Source: Methanocorpusculum labreanum Z (GTDB taxonomy: Archaea; Halobacteriota; Methanomicrobia; Methanomicrobiales; Methanocorpusculaceae). Taken from it: DNA of 64,000 nt. The position numbers and the translations under genes are program-made. Below are positions 1 through 8,037 of the stretch, piece by piece (the stretch's first letter is position 1; every line of letters begins with the position of its first letter). Location: contig NC_008942.1 in the NCBI RefSeq assembly GCF_000015765.1, positions 248,001 through 312,000 of the forward strand. Reading direction: 5' to 3'. The notes beneath the pieces were generated by a model. That model was not told the DNA's origin. It saw only the letters and a list, made by a program, of their open reading frames with translations, and ran no database searches.

Positions 1-1149
1 GGGGGACATTGCCCTGAGTTTTGCCACCGTTTCTGTGAGTGCGGTGATCACATATTTCACATCGTCTTCCGTCGTCCGTTCGCCGACGGTAAGCCGGATG
101 GACCCGTGTGCGATCTCGTGGGATATTCCCATGGCGGTTAAGACATGAGATGGTTCAAGGGATGCCGAGTTACAGGCACTTCCGGTCGAAGCACAGATGC
201 CCTTCATGTTCAGAAACAGAAGAATTGATTCTCCTTCAATATACTCGAAGATAATGTTCGTGTTGTTTGGAAGACGTTTTGTCGGATGGCCGTTTAAGTG
301 TGTTGCCGGGATTTTGAGAAGTTCACGAGTAAGTTCATCACTCAGAGATGCAAGTCGTTTCGTCTCCACCGGCATCATTTTGATTGCCCGTTCTACCGCA
401 GCGCCGAGGCCCACGATGCCGGGAACATTTTCAGTACCTGCCCGGCGTTTTTTCTCCTGAGCCCCGCCGTGGATAAAGTTCTGGATCCGCGTTCCTTTCC
501 GGATGTAAAGGGCTCCGGTACCTTTCGGTCCGTAGAATTTGTGACCGGAGAGCGAGAGAAGATCAATATTTTCGGCAACCACATCTATTGGAACATGGCC
601 AACTGCCTGAACCGCGTCGGTGTGGAAATATATTCCATGATCTCTCGCGATCTTTCCGATCTCGGCAATCGGTTGAATCGTTCCGACCTCGTTGTTTGCA
701 TACATAACCGAGATGAGAATCGTGTCCGGGCGAATCGCTTTTTCGACCGCCTCTGGAGAAACCATACCGTATTTGTCTACCGGAAGATAGGTTATTTCAA
801 ATCCGCGTGATGCGAGCCATTCACAGGAATGCAGAATTGCATGATGCTCAATCGCTGTTGTGATGATATGTTTTCCTTTTCTTTCATTGGCAAATGCCAC
901 ACCTTTCAGCGCCCAGTTGTCCGATTCGGTCCCGCCGTTGGTAAAGAAAATTTCATCAGGCTGAGCATTGATCGCTGATGCCACCTGTTTTCGGGCTAGA
1001 TCAATGACACTCTTGTTGGACTGCCCAATAGAATAAACTGAAGAGGGATTGCCGAATTGTTCGGAGAAATAAGGTAGCATTGCCTCTACGACCTCTTTTG
1101 CGGTGTAAGTCGTAGCAGCATGGTCCATATAGATGATTTTTTTACCCAT
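1..1149 (-). CDS. Cysteine desulfurase (NifS/IscS family), C-terminus cut by window
   Basis: PLP enzyme that takes sulfur from cysteine for Fe-S cluster and thio-cofactor assembly. Translating the minus strand from the ATG at 1149 gives about 383 residues starting MGKKIIYMDHAATT, typical of NifS/IscS. The PLP-lysine context SGHKFYGPKG and the active-site loop STGSACNSAS with the catalytic cysteine are both present. The family is usually about 390-400 residues, so only the last few are missing beyond base 1. It is divergent from the Mrp-type Fe-S carrier gene, which fits a shared Fe-S assembly role. NifS and IscS cannot be separated from this alone. Confidence 0.93.
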   Translation of the reverse strand, partial: MGKKIIYMDHAATTYTAKEVVEAMLPYFSEQFGNPSSVYSIGQSNKSVIDLARKQVASAINAQPDEIFFTNGGTESDNWALKGVAFANERKGKHIITTAIEHHAILHSCEWLASRGFEITYLPVDKYGMVSPEAVEKAIRPDTILISVMYANNEVGTIQPIAEIGKIARDHGIYFHTDAVQAVGHVPIDVVAENIDLLSLSGHKFYGPKGTGALYIRKGTRIQNFIHGGAQEKKRRAGTENVPGIVGLGAAVERAIKMMPVETKRLASLSDELTRELLKIPATHLNGHPTKRLPNNTNIIFEYIEGESILLFLNMKGICASTGSACNSASLEPSHVLTAMGISHEIAHGSIRLTVGERTTEDDVKYVITALTETVAKLRAMSP

Positions 1150-1153
1150 GGTG

Positions 1154-1166
1154 TTCACGCCGTGAA
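1154..1166. promoter_or_regulatory. 13-bp palindrome in the cysteine desulfurase leader
   Basis: TTCACG-C-CGTGAA is a perfect inverted repeat between the start codon at 1149 and AT-rich TATA-like sequences at about 1168-1200, read on the minus strand. Its position fits an operator for a regulator of Fe-S assembly. That role is inferred from position only. Confidence 0.35.
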
Positions 1167-1341
1167 TTTCCTTACTATATTATTTCGCCGTTATTATATC
1201 TAAATATTCGTGACAGGAACATGTTGGATGTCGTGTGAAAGCGAATGCTTCTTCCTACTGGATCGGAAAGGCCTGAATTTTTGAACCCGATTACTCAATC
1301 CAAAAAGACTATACTGTAATCCACACAACAGATAATGCAAT

Positions 1342-1368
1342 AAGTTATATAGACTTACAATTCAGGAG
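1342..1368 (+). promoter_or_regulatory. TATA box and ribosome binding site of the Mrp gene
   Basis: AGTTATATAG at about 1342-1351 resembles an archaeal TATA box. GGAG at 1365-1368 lies six bases before the ATG at 1375, so the mRNA should have a short leader and an SD-directed start. Confidence 0.55.
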
Positions 1369-1374
1369 AAAATC

Positions 1375-2241
1375 ATGAGCGATCAGCCAGAAGGATGTGA
1401 TGGTCACTGTGATAGCTGTTCACAGAAGACCGATACCTGCCAGAAACCCAAAAAAGCCGATATCAGCGTTAAACATGTAATCTTAGTTCTTTCAGGAAAG
1501 GGTGGTGTTGGAAAGAGTACGGTCTCCGTCAACCTTGCATATGCCCTTTCGAACCACGGATATCAGACCGGTCTTCTTGATCTGGATATTCACGGTCCAA
1601 GTATTGGAAAGATGCTCGGTATCGAGGATCTCCGCCTTCAGGCAATAGGAAACAAGATCATGCCGGTCAAAATCACCGGCTCGCTGAAAGTAATCTCCAT
1701 GGCGCTTCTCTTAAATGAGACCGACAGTCCGATCGTCTGGCGTGGTCCCATGAAAGCCGCTGCGATTCAGCAGTTCCTTGGCGATGTTGAATGGGGCGAT
1801 CTCGATTATCTCGTTGTTGATCTCCCGCCCGGAACCGGTGACGAGGCATTGAATATTGTGCAGTTTGCGCCGAACGTTGAAGGAGCAGTCATTGTTACGA
1901 CTCCTCAGGATGTTGCGGTTTTGGATTCCACCAAAGCGATCAAGTTCGTTGAAATGATGGATCTCCCGGTTCTCGGTGTCATCGAGAATATGTCTGGAAT
2001 GGTATGCCCGCACTGTGGTGAAATCGTCGATCTCTTCGGAAAAGGCGGAGGAGAGAAGGCAGCCAAGCAGTACAATGTTCCCTATCTTGGCGCTATCCCA
2101 ATCGATATCGAGATGAGAAAGGCCGGCGATGAAGGAAAACCATTCATTGTGAGAAAACCGGGCGAGACGAGTCCTACCTGGGATGCAGTTGACGCTGTCA
2201 TGGAAAACCTCATCGCCGAGGTAGAAAAACGCGAAGCATAA
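1375..2241 (+). CDS. Mrp/Nbp35 (ApbC)-family Fe-S cluster carrier ATPase
   Basis: P-loop ATPase of the MinD/Mrp group that carries and delivers [4Fe-4S] clusters in the cytosol. The 288-residue protein has a Cys-rich N-terminus (C8, C12, C15, C22), the deviant Walker A GKGGVGKST at residues 41-49, and a C-terminal CPHC pair near residue 205 that would bridge the cluster between subunits. Length and order match archaeal Nbp35-type Mrp proteins. The start is set by GGAG six bases upstream. It is one base from mfnD, so it probably heads that transcript, and it is divergent from a cysteine desulfurase. Confidence 0.93.
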   Translation: MSDQPEGCDGHCDSCSQKTDTCQKPKKADISVKHVILVLSGKGGVGKSTVSVNLAYALSNHGYQTGLLDLDIHGPSIGKMLGIEDLRLQAIGNKIMPVKITGSLKVISMALLLNETDSPIVWRGPMKAAAIQQFLGDVEWGDLDYLVVDLPPGTGDEALNIVQFAPNVEGAVIVTTPQDVAVLDSTKAIKFVEMMDLPVLGVIENMSGMVCPHCGEIVDLFGKGGGEKAAKQYNVPYLGAIPIDIEMRKAGDEGKPFIVRKPGETSPTWDAVDAVMENLIAEVEKREA

Positions 2242-2242
2242 T

Positions 2243-3148
2243 ATGACAGTTCTCATCGCCGAATATACTGCAGTTCGTGACCCGGCTCTTGCCCCGGAGG
2301 GCAAAGCCATGGTCTCTGCGCTGAAAAAAAGTTTCGAAGCCTGCGGGCATACGGTTGTCATGCCGACTGGAAGCGATTTTGATGCTGAGATAGCACGTCT
2401 GGCCCCGGATTGTGAATACGGTCTGGTCATTGCCCCGGATGAAGTTCTGGCAAAATATACGCACACGCTGGAGCTTGCCACCCACAACATCGGTTCTGAC
2501 AGTACTGCGGTCGCGGTTTGTGCGAGCAAACGGCTCTCCGGTAAACTACTCGCGAAGGTCGGTATTGATGTGCCGGCTGAAGTCCCCGCTGATTACCCAG
2601 GCAAACGCGTGATAAAACCGATTAAAGGCGCAGGTTCCGTAGGCGTCAGGATCGCAAAAGACGGCGAACTGCCTGGAGACGGCGAGATGTCCGTTGAGTA
2701 TCTTGAAGGCGAACATTTCAGCGTCAGTATCATCGGCAGCCGCGTTGTAGGAGAAGCCTGCGGATTTTACAGCGGTCTCCCGCCGATCTTCCTGACGATC
2801 AACCGTCAGCTCTGCGAGGTCAGGGAGGATGGGACATTCGCGTATCACGGCGGAGAAACGCCGGTCCACCCGCCCCGCGAGGCTGAGATGATCGAAGTTG
2901 CCAAAAAAGCGATCGAGACCCTCGGATGCCAGGGATATGTCGGTCTTGACATGATCGTCGGTGAAAAGATCTGGGTCGTCGATGTTAATCCCCGCCCGAC
3001 AATGAGCATCCTTGGCATCGTGCACGTCATCGAAGAGGAGACTGCCGATCTTCTGCTGAAGGCGACGGTTGGTCTGCCGCCGGAATGCGTTCATTATAAC
3101 GGCAAAACCGCAAAATTCGATGATGTCGGCGGAGTAGTTGTAGAGTGA
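2243..3148 (+). CDS. mfnD: MfnD, tyramine-glutamate ligase (ATP-grasp)
   Basis: ATP-grasp ligase expected to join gamma-glutamate to tyramine in methanofuran biosynthesis. The 301 residues show the ATP-grasp pattern: K-P-I-K-G-A-G-S near residue 128, an acidic SVEYLEGEHFSV strand, and the metal-binding end VVDVNPRPT near residue 250. It lies between the Mrp gene (one base away) and a gene recognised as mfnF, whose GTG overlaps this stop codon. MfnD and MfnF act in the same pathway, which makes MfnD more likely than a generic ATP-grasp enzyme. The identification comes from context and motif, not alignment. Confidence 0.85.
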   Translation: MTVLIAEYTAVRDPALAPEGKAMVSALKKSFEACGHTVVMPTGSDFDAEIARLAPDCEYGLVIAPDEVLAKYTHTLELATHNIGSDSTAVAVCASKRLSGKLLAKVGIDVPAEVPADYPGKRVIKPIKGAGSVGVRIAKDGELPGDGEMSVEYLEGEHFSVSIIGSRVVGEACGFYSGLPPIFLTINRQLCEVREDGTFAYHGGETPVHPPREAEMIEVAKKAIETLGCQGYVGLDMIVGEKIWVVDVNPRPTMSILGIVHVIEEETADLLLKATVGLPPECVHYNGKTAKFDDVGGVVVE

Positions 3149-4086
3149 TCGGGATCGACGTCGGAGGTGCCAACCTCAAAATCGTTGACGAGTCCGGTGT
3201 GCATATTCACTACTGTCCTTTGTGGAAAGAATCCGATCTGGCAGAGATCATCAGCACCTATGCAGAAAAAGAGAATGCTGCGGTGGTAATGAGCGGAGAG
3301 CTTGCCGACGGTTTCTTCAATAAAACGGAAGGCATCTCCTTCATAGTTGATGCGGTATTGAAGACATTTCCCGATGCAATTTTCTACGGGACCGATGCAA
3401 AATTCCATACAAAAGCATGCCCCGAGCTTGCAGCTGCCAATTGGCTTGCCTCGGTGGATCTCCTTCGAAGGACCTATCCGAACGGAATGATGCTGGATAT
3501 CGGGAGCACTACAGCAGACATCGTTCCCTTTTCCAGATTCGATCATCTCATCGGTATGACTGATACGATCCGGCTTCAGGCAGGATATCTTGTTTATACC
3601 GGCATGCTGAGAACGCCGGTGGCCACTCTTGCAAATTCGGCAGAGATTGAAGGGGTCGTAACTCCCTTTTCCACCGAGTATTTTGCCTGTTCGGGAGATG
3701 CCCACTTTATTCTCGGACACATCGGGACCGATGTCTATTCATCGGCGACGCCGGATGGAAAAGAGGTTTCGCGCGAAGCCTGCCTTCGCCGCCTTGCCCG
3801 AACGGTCTGTGCTGATTTAGAAGAGATCGGGGAGGATGGTGCCCTCAACATAGCCGAGTCCTTCTGGAATGCCCAGAGAAATCTTGTCTGCAGTGCGGTG
3901 GAAAAAGTACGAAATGATGTCGGGGCCGACATTCTTCTAACCGGGGGAATCGGATCTTCAGTATTCGCTCCGTTACTTGGAGGAGTTGATCTTACTGCAG
4001 CGCTTGGCATGCCGGCAGATGCATTACCCGCCTACGCCGTAAGGGAGATCGCGGCTTTATCGGGCACATTGCCCGAGGCTGTGTAA
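3145..4086 (+). CDS. mfnF: MfnF-like methanofuran biosynthesis protein (hydantoinase/ASKHA fold)
   Basis: Member of the family long annotated as H4MPT-linked C1 transfer pathway protein. The MfnF members couple the furan-methanol phosphate unit to the tyramine-glutamate part of methanofuran. The 313 residues show ASKHA-type phosphate loops: IGIDVGGANLK at the N-terminus, MLDIGSTTADIVP near residue 115 and LLTGGIGSS near residue 270. The start is GTG inside a GTGA overlap with mfnD, which indicates translational coupling. A T-rich stretch follows the stop. Confidence 0.85.
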   Translation: MIGIDVGGANLKIVDESGVHIHYCPLWKESDLAEIISTYAEKENAAVVMSGELADGFFNKTEGISFIVDAVLKTFPDAIFYGTDAKFHTKACPELAAANWLASVDLLRRTYPNGMMLDIGSTTADIVPFSRFDHLIGMTDTIRLQAGYLVYTGMLRTPVATLANSAEIEGVVTPFSTEYFACSGDAHFILGHIGTDVYSSATPDGKEVSREACLRRLARTVCADLEEIGEDGALNIAESFWNAQRNLVCSAVEKVRNDVGADILLTGGIGSSVFAPLLGGVDLTAALGMPADALPAYAVREIAALSGTLPEAV

Positions 4087-4091
4087 CCCAC

Positions 4092-4099
4092 TTTTTTTT
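4092..4099. terminator. T-run between convergent genes
   Basis: Eight T residues directly follow the mfnF stop. Archaeal transcription often ends at such T-runs without a hairpin. The run touches the stop codon of the convergent gene, so it can serve only the plus strand. Confidence 0.4.
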
Positions 4100-4784
4100 A
4101 TTTGATTTTTGATTTCTGTTTTTTCTGTTTCTGGAACTCGGCCGTTGTATTTCTCCCGTCAAGAGGGGGTCTATAGGATGAAGGATACCCGCTTGATGCC
4201 AGGATATCCTGGGACGAGATCGATCCTTTCGGCCCCGAGATCTCTTTTGTCATCAGCGAGATAAATGAGTTCGGCAGCTGCATGCCGTACAAAAAGTTTG
4301 CTGGAGGTATCGGCAGATTCGACAATGCATAATTCCTGACCGATCCCCGGTCGATTTCTATGCCAAGCGCCTTCATTATCTCTGCGGTGTGAGAGTAGGA
4401 ATGGAGTCTCGCAAGAGATATCGCCATATCCACGATCGCCGAACCGAGTCTGGTGTCTGGATAAAACGGTTCCTGTGCATAAATGAGATGTCCGCACTTT
4501 TTACACTTAAACCGTCTGATGTTTACCATGATCCTTTTCTTTCCCATCGGGGTTCGAAGCGTCACATAGAGTTTTTTCTTGGTATCGTAAGCTTGCGGTT
4601 TTCCCCCGCAGAGAGGGCAGGGTTTTGCTGTAGCAAAAAGCGTCCCGTCCAGTGAAGAAATACCAACAAGAACGGTGGTCATAAGAAGGGATGGGATTTT
4701 TATCTGCTGGCGGGGCATATCTATGATTAATAGTGGGTAAGAAAAGGTAATCAAATCTCTGGAAGATTTTGGCGTTATCTTCAT
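4098..4784 (-). CDS. zf-ISL3-like zinc-ribbon/HTH protein lacking a DDE domain
   Basis: The 228-residue product has CPLCGG near residue 57 and CKKCG near residue 95, spaced like the N-terminal zinc ribbon of ISL3-family transposases. A helix-turn-helix-like stretch follows (residues about 115-150, including SYSHTAEIMKALGIEIDRGS). No catalytic DDE domain follows; the last 70 residues are low-complexity and basic. It could be a domesticated DNA-binding protein or the remnant of a transposase. Start at 4784 is supported by a purine-rich SD sequence (GGGAGGGGG) about six bases upstream; an internal ATG at 4718 has none. It is convergent with mfnF and divergent from the next gene. Confidence 0.6.
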   Translation of the reverse strand: MKITPKSSRDLITFSYPLLIIDMPRQQIKIPSLLMTTVLVGISSLDGTLFATAKPCPLCGGKPQAYDTKKKLYVTLRTPMGKKRIMVNIRRFKCKKCGHLIYAQEPFYPDTRLGSAIVDMAISLARLHSYSHTAEIMKALGIEIDRGSVRNYALSNLPIPPANFLYGMQLPNSFISLMTKEISGPKGSISSQDILASSGYPSSYRPPLDGRNTTAEFQKQKKQKSKIK

Positions 4785-4812
4785 AATCTTCCCCCTCCCA
4801 TTTCTTACTCAC

Positions 4813-5373
4813 ATGAAAATAAAAGGCATAACTGTCCGCCTCCCGCCTCTCCTTCTTGCAGCAACCGTCTTTTTTGCAGTTATGTGTGCAATGACCTACG
4901 GCTCCACCAAAGATCTTATCTATATCTATATTGGTCTCCCGCTGTGTGCCCTACTCATAGGTTTCCCTCTCTGGATGTCTTATACGAACGAAAAACAGGT
5001 CCTTCGTGAGGCCCCGCAGTATCTTCAGCATGCAAAACTCGTCAGAGCCCGTCAGCTCTCTTCGACGATGAGGGGAAATATTGTGGTCGTTGAAGGAAAA
5101 GTCCTCAAAGTCACCGGGCTCATGATGAACAAACCCTCCTACCTGATTCAGGATCCGACCGGTCAGCTCGTGGTAAAACGATTTGCCCTGCCCGATCCGC
5201 TTGTTGGTGTCGGAGCAAACGTCGAGGTTCTCGGGCGGGTCTTTGGGAAAGCTACCAATGCTCAGTCGCTTTATATCAATGCCCTTACGATAAAACCAGT
5301 CTCATCCTTACGGGATGTTCAGGACGAGGCACAATCCGATGCAGAAAAGATCCGGATTAAGAAACTCAATTAA
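4813..5373 (+). CDS. Membrane-anchored OB-fold protein, function unknown
   Basis: The 186 residues have two predicted membrane helices (about 10-28 and 35-55). A soluble domain (about 75-165) then resembles a nucleic-acid-binding OB-fold of the single-strand-binding/tRNA anticodon type: a VVVEGKVLKVTG strand, SYLIQDPTGQLVV and VEVLGRVFG. The C-terminus is charged. I do not recognise a named family. It sits head-on upstream of the nif3 gene with a 16-base gap, so the two may be cotranscribed. No clear SD precedes the ATG, so a leaderless start is likely. Confidence 0.75.
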   Translation: MKIKGITVRLPPLLLAATVFFAVMCAMTYGSTKDLIYIYIGLPLCALLIGFPLWMSYTNEKQVLREAPQYLQHAKLVRARQLSSTMRGNIVVVEGKVLKVTGLMMNKPSYLIQDPTGQLVVKRFALPDPLVGVGANVEVLGRVFGKATNAQSLYINALTIKPVSSLRDVQDEAQSDAEKIRIKKLN

Positions 5374-5389
5374 TATCTGACCTCCTATT

Positions 5390-6118
5390 ATGAGTATGGA
5401 TAAAGACGCGTTCATTGCTCTTCTGGAAAAAATCGCACCGCCGGATATGGCAGAGGATTTTGACGAAGGCCGCATTGGTCTGCTTGTCGAGGGAACGAAT
5501 CATATCGAAAAGATTGGCTGTGCTTTGGATGCCACGCCGTACGTCTGCAGACGGGTAGCTGAAGAACGATTTGATGCCTTGATTGTTCATCATCCGGCAT
5601 TTTGGAATCCGATGCACGGCGTGACCGGGCGAAATGCTGAGATCCTCCGTCCTTTGCTCGAAAATAATATCAATCTTTATGCCATGCATTCGAACTTCGA
5701 TCACGCAGAAGGCGGGATCAACGATGTTCTTGCCAGAGAGATCGGACTCTCAGACTGTGTGAGAATGGACAAAACGCCCAACTCGATCGGCGTTGTCGGG
5801 ACCATGACGAAAAGTTTCAGCGAGATCTCCCGCATTCTCGGCTGCGCTCTGCGTGTATGGGGGGATGTTTCCGGCGTCACCAGACTGGCGGTTGCCGGCG
5901 GTTCGGCCTTTGATCCGGAATTAATCGAAGAGGCCGTGTCTCTTGGTGCAGAAGCCTACATGGCGGCCGAATTAAAGTATAATATCGCTCTTGAATCGCC
6001 CATTCCCTGTATCGAAGCAACCCATTACGCTCTGGAAGCTCCGGGTATGCGTGTACTTGCGGAAACTCGTGGATGGGAATATATCGCTGCCCCTCCCCTC
6101 ACATCGATTATTCAATGA
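5390..6118 (+). CDS. NIF3/YbgI-family metal-dependent hydrolase-like protein
   Basis: NIF3 proteins are conserved dinuclear-metal proteins of unsettled function, sometimes annotated as GTP cyclohydrolase I type 2. This 242-residue form shows the metal ligands in VHHPAFW (about residue 65), HSNFDHAEGG (about 105) and EATHYALE (about 212). Length matches the short archaeal version without the inserted PII-like domain. ATG at 5390 is used; a second ATG at 5396 is possible. The stop overlaps the next start as ATGA. Confidence 0.88.
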   Translation: MSMDKDAFIALLEKIAPPDMAEDFDEGRIGLLVEGTNHIEKIGCALDATPYVCRRVAEERFDALIVHHPAFWNPMHGVTGRNAEILRPLLENNINLYAMHSNFDHAEGGINDVLAREIGLSDCVRMDKTPNSIGVVGTMTKSFSEISRILGCALRVWGDVSGVTRLAVAGGSAFDPELIEEAVSLGAEAYMAAELKYNIALESPIPCIEATHYALEAPGMRVLAETRGWEYIAAPPLTSIIQ

Positions 6119-6450
6119 TCAATCCGTTCCAGATCTTAAAACAGGAAGGCGAGCTGAATGATGTTGTGCGCAAAGCATTCATCGATGCATACGGGAAGCG
6201 GGGAATGGAGGCCGTTGATGCGGTCAAAGAACAGCGGGTGAAAAAGTACCGGGATTACTTTGTTGTCGTAGGTAATACGGATGAGTACTTTGTCGAGGGT
6301 TCGTTCTGCAGTTGTAATGCCATGCTGTATGGAAAAGAGTGCTGGCATACTCTGGCAGTAAAAATCGCTGTCGAACTTGGGATGTATGAGTCGTATAATC
6401 TCTGGTATTACAAAAACGGTGTCGACGAGGACGAACCTGAATACGAATAA
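6115..6450 (+). CDS. SWIM zinc-finger protein
   Basis: Small 111-residue protein with a SWIM-type motif: C-x-C, then C-x-H in FCSCNAMLYGKECWH (about residues 66-80). SWIM domains bind zinc and usually mediate DNA or protein contacts. The ATG at 6115 overlaps the nif3 stop (ATGA) and is preferred to an upstream ATG at 6073 inside nif3. The acidic C-terminus (EDEPEYE) has no predicted function. Coupling to nif3 suggests a shared role that I cannot name. Confidence 0.8.
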   Translation: MINPFQILKQEGELNDVVRKAFIDAYGKRGMEAVDAVKEQRVKKYRDYFVVVGNTDEYFVEGSFCSCNAMLYGKECWHTLAVKIAVELGMYESYNLWYYKNGVDEDEPEYE

Positions 6451-6498
6451 CTTTCACGAAACCTATTTTTAAAATGCTTCGACCCCAATCTAATATGA

Positions 6499-7005
6499 AT
6501 GTCCTCAATACTCGTGACCTGCTACAGCAGAACCGGAAAAACCAAGATGCTTGCCGAATCGATCGGCAAGGGCGCAAAACAGGTGGAAGGCGTGAATGTC
6601 GATGTCCTTGCATTCAACCGGGTTACTGCCAGCGACCTTGTCAGATATGACGGAATCATTCTTGGATCTCCGGTATATTTCGGCGGTATTGCTGCGGAAT
6701 TGAAGGAATTCATTGACGACACAACATTTGTGCGCGGAAAACTCGTTGGAAAGGTCGGTGCGGCATTTACGACCGCGGGGGATCGGACCGGCGGAAAAGA
6801 GACGGCTATTTTGTCGATCGTTCAGGCGATGCTGATCCATGGGATGATCGTTGTGGGCGATCCGATCTCGACCGAATCGACCAATGAGGAGCACAACGGC
6901 GGGCATTACGGACTTGCTGCCGACGGTCAGCTTACCGAGAACGATCTTCTGCAGGCCGAGTATTTCGGCAAATATGTGGCAACGGTTGTTTCCCGGATCT
7001 GTTAA
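6499..7005 (+). CDS. Flavodoxin-family protein (WrbA-like)
   Basis: FMN-binding electron carrier or NAD(P)H:quinone oxidoreductase-like protein. The 168 residues start MSSILVTCYSRTGKTKMLAE, the phosphate-binding loop of the flavodoxin fold. GSPVYFGG near residue 50 and the AFTTAGDRTGGKE loop near residue 90 match WrbA-type proteins. A TATA-like TTTTTAAAAT at about 6464-6473 lies close to the ATG, suggesting a nearly leaderless mRNA. It converges on surE with a four-base overlap of the 3' ends. Confidence 0.85.
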   Translation: MSSILVTCYSRTGKTKMLAESIGKGAKQVEGVNVDVLAFNRVTASDLVRYDGIILGSPVYFGGIAAELKEFIDDTTFVRGKLVGKVGAAFTTAGDRTGGKETAILSIVQAMLIHGMIVVGDPISTESTNEEHNGGHYGLAADGQLTENDLLQAEYFGKYVATVVSRIC

Positions 7006-7793
7006 TCGATATCCAAAATCATTTTTTTCAGCTCGGGACATGCCTTGAATGCGGTGTTGTCCATAGAGAGCGGCGTGACCGAGACATAATTTTTCCTGAG
7101 TGCCGTCACGTCCGAGTGTTCTTCCGGGATGTAGATCGGTGTTCCGTTGATCCAATAGTAGGGTTTTCCTCTTGGATCGATTCTTTTTTCGACGGATGTT
7201 TCAAACAACCGTTCGCCAAGTACGGTTACTTTATAGCCCTCGATTTTTTCCGCCGGGATATTGATATTGATCAGTTTGCTCTCCGGTGGCATCCCCTTTT
7301 CCAGAAAGAGTCTGGTGAATTTTGTGACGACGTCTTTGCTCTGGGTGAAATCCGTCGTATGGGACCTTGGGTCAGCAAATTTGTTTCCCTCATCATTCAT
7401 TTGAAGTGAATATGCGATTGCGGGAACGCCCTGATTGACCGCTTCCATCGCAGCACCCACGGTGCCTGAAGTCGTGATCGATTCAAATGAGATGTTTTCT
7501 CCCAGATTAATGCCGGAGACCACAAGATCCGGTCTAAGTCCAAGTCCGTAGAGGCCGAGAAGAAGTGCATCTGTTGGACGCCCTTCAACGGTGTATGCCT
7601 GCGTTCCGTGCATGGTAACCTCGTTCATCCTTAACGGCTCGAAGATCGATATCGATCTGCCGACCGCGCTTTGCTGGGTTGCCGGCGCGACGACCGTAAC
7701 GTCAGCGAATAGGGACATGGCGTCGTATGCAGCCCAGAGGCCGCCTGAGTTGATCCCGTCGTCGTTCGTTAAGAGTATTTTTGGTCGTGGCAT
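7002..7793 (-). CDS. surE: SurE, 5'/3'-nucleotidase
   Basis: Metal-dependent nucleoside monophosphate phosphatase. The 263 residues contain the SurE metal site LLTNDDGINSGGL at residues 6-18, the VVAPATQQSAVGRSIS block near residue 35, and VSGINLGENI near residue 93. Length matches archaeal SurE (about 260). It is monocistronic. A TATA-like TTTTATAGG lies about 60 bases upstream on the minus strand at about 7853-7861. Confidence 0.95.
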   Translation of the reverse strand: MPRPKILLTNDDGINSGGLWAAYDAMSLFADVTVVAPATQQSAVGRSISIFEPLRMNEVTMHGTQAYTVEGRPTDALLLGLYGLGLRPDLVVSGINLGENISFESITTSGTVGAAMEAVNQGVPAIAYSLQMNDEGNKFADPRSHTTDFTQSKDVVTKFTRLFLEKGMPPESKLININIPAEKIEGYKVTVLGERLFETSVEKRIDPRGKPYYWINGTPIYIPEEHSDVTALRKNYVSVTPLSMDNTAFKACPELKKMILDID

Positions 7794-7906
7794 TCTTCTC
7801 AGATACGTTTCATTGGTGAGGTATTACACCTTTGGGTTCGGCCAATTCTCCCTATAAAAGAATTCGTATTTGCTATGATATTTACATGCGTCCTGCAATT
7901 CGGAAT

Positions 7907-7915
7907 CTATATATC
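7907..7915 (+). promoter_or_regulatory. TATA box of tRNA-Met
   Basis: CTATATATC ends about 30 bases before the tRNA, the usual archaeal distance. Confidence 0.5.
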
Positions 7916-7944
7916 GGGATACAACATTCTTATTATGCATATTT

Positions 7945-8018
7945 GCTGCGGTGGCCTAGCTGGTTAGGGCGCGGGACTCATAATCCCGAGGTCGGGGGTT
8001 CGGATCCCTCTCGCAGCA
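7945..8018 (+). tRNA. tRNA-Met (CAT), elongator type
   Basis: The cloverleaf can be folded by hand: acceptor GCTGCGG with TCGCAGC (one G-U), D-stem GCCT/GGGC, anticodon stem CGGGA/TCCCG with loop CTCATAA, T-stem GGGGG/CCCTC with loop TTCGGAT, and discriminator A at 8018. CCA is not encoded. G1-C72 argues against an initiator tRNA; a tRNA-Ile2 with modified CAT cannot be fully excluded. A run of nine or more T follows. Confidence 0.9.
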
Positions 8019-8037
8019 CTGTTTTTTTTTGATTTTC

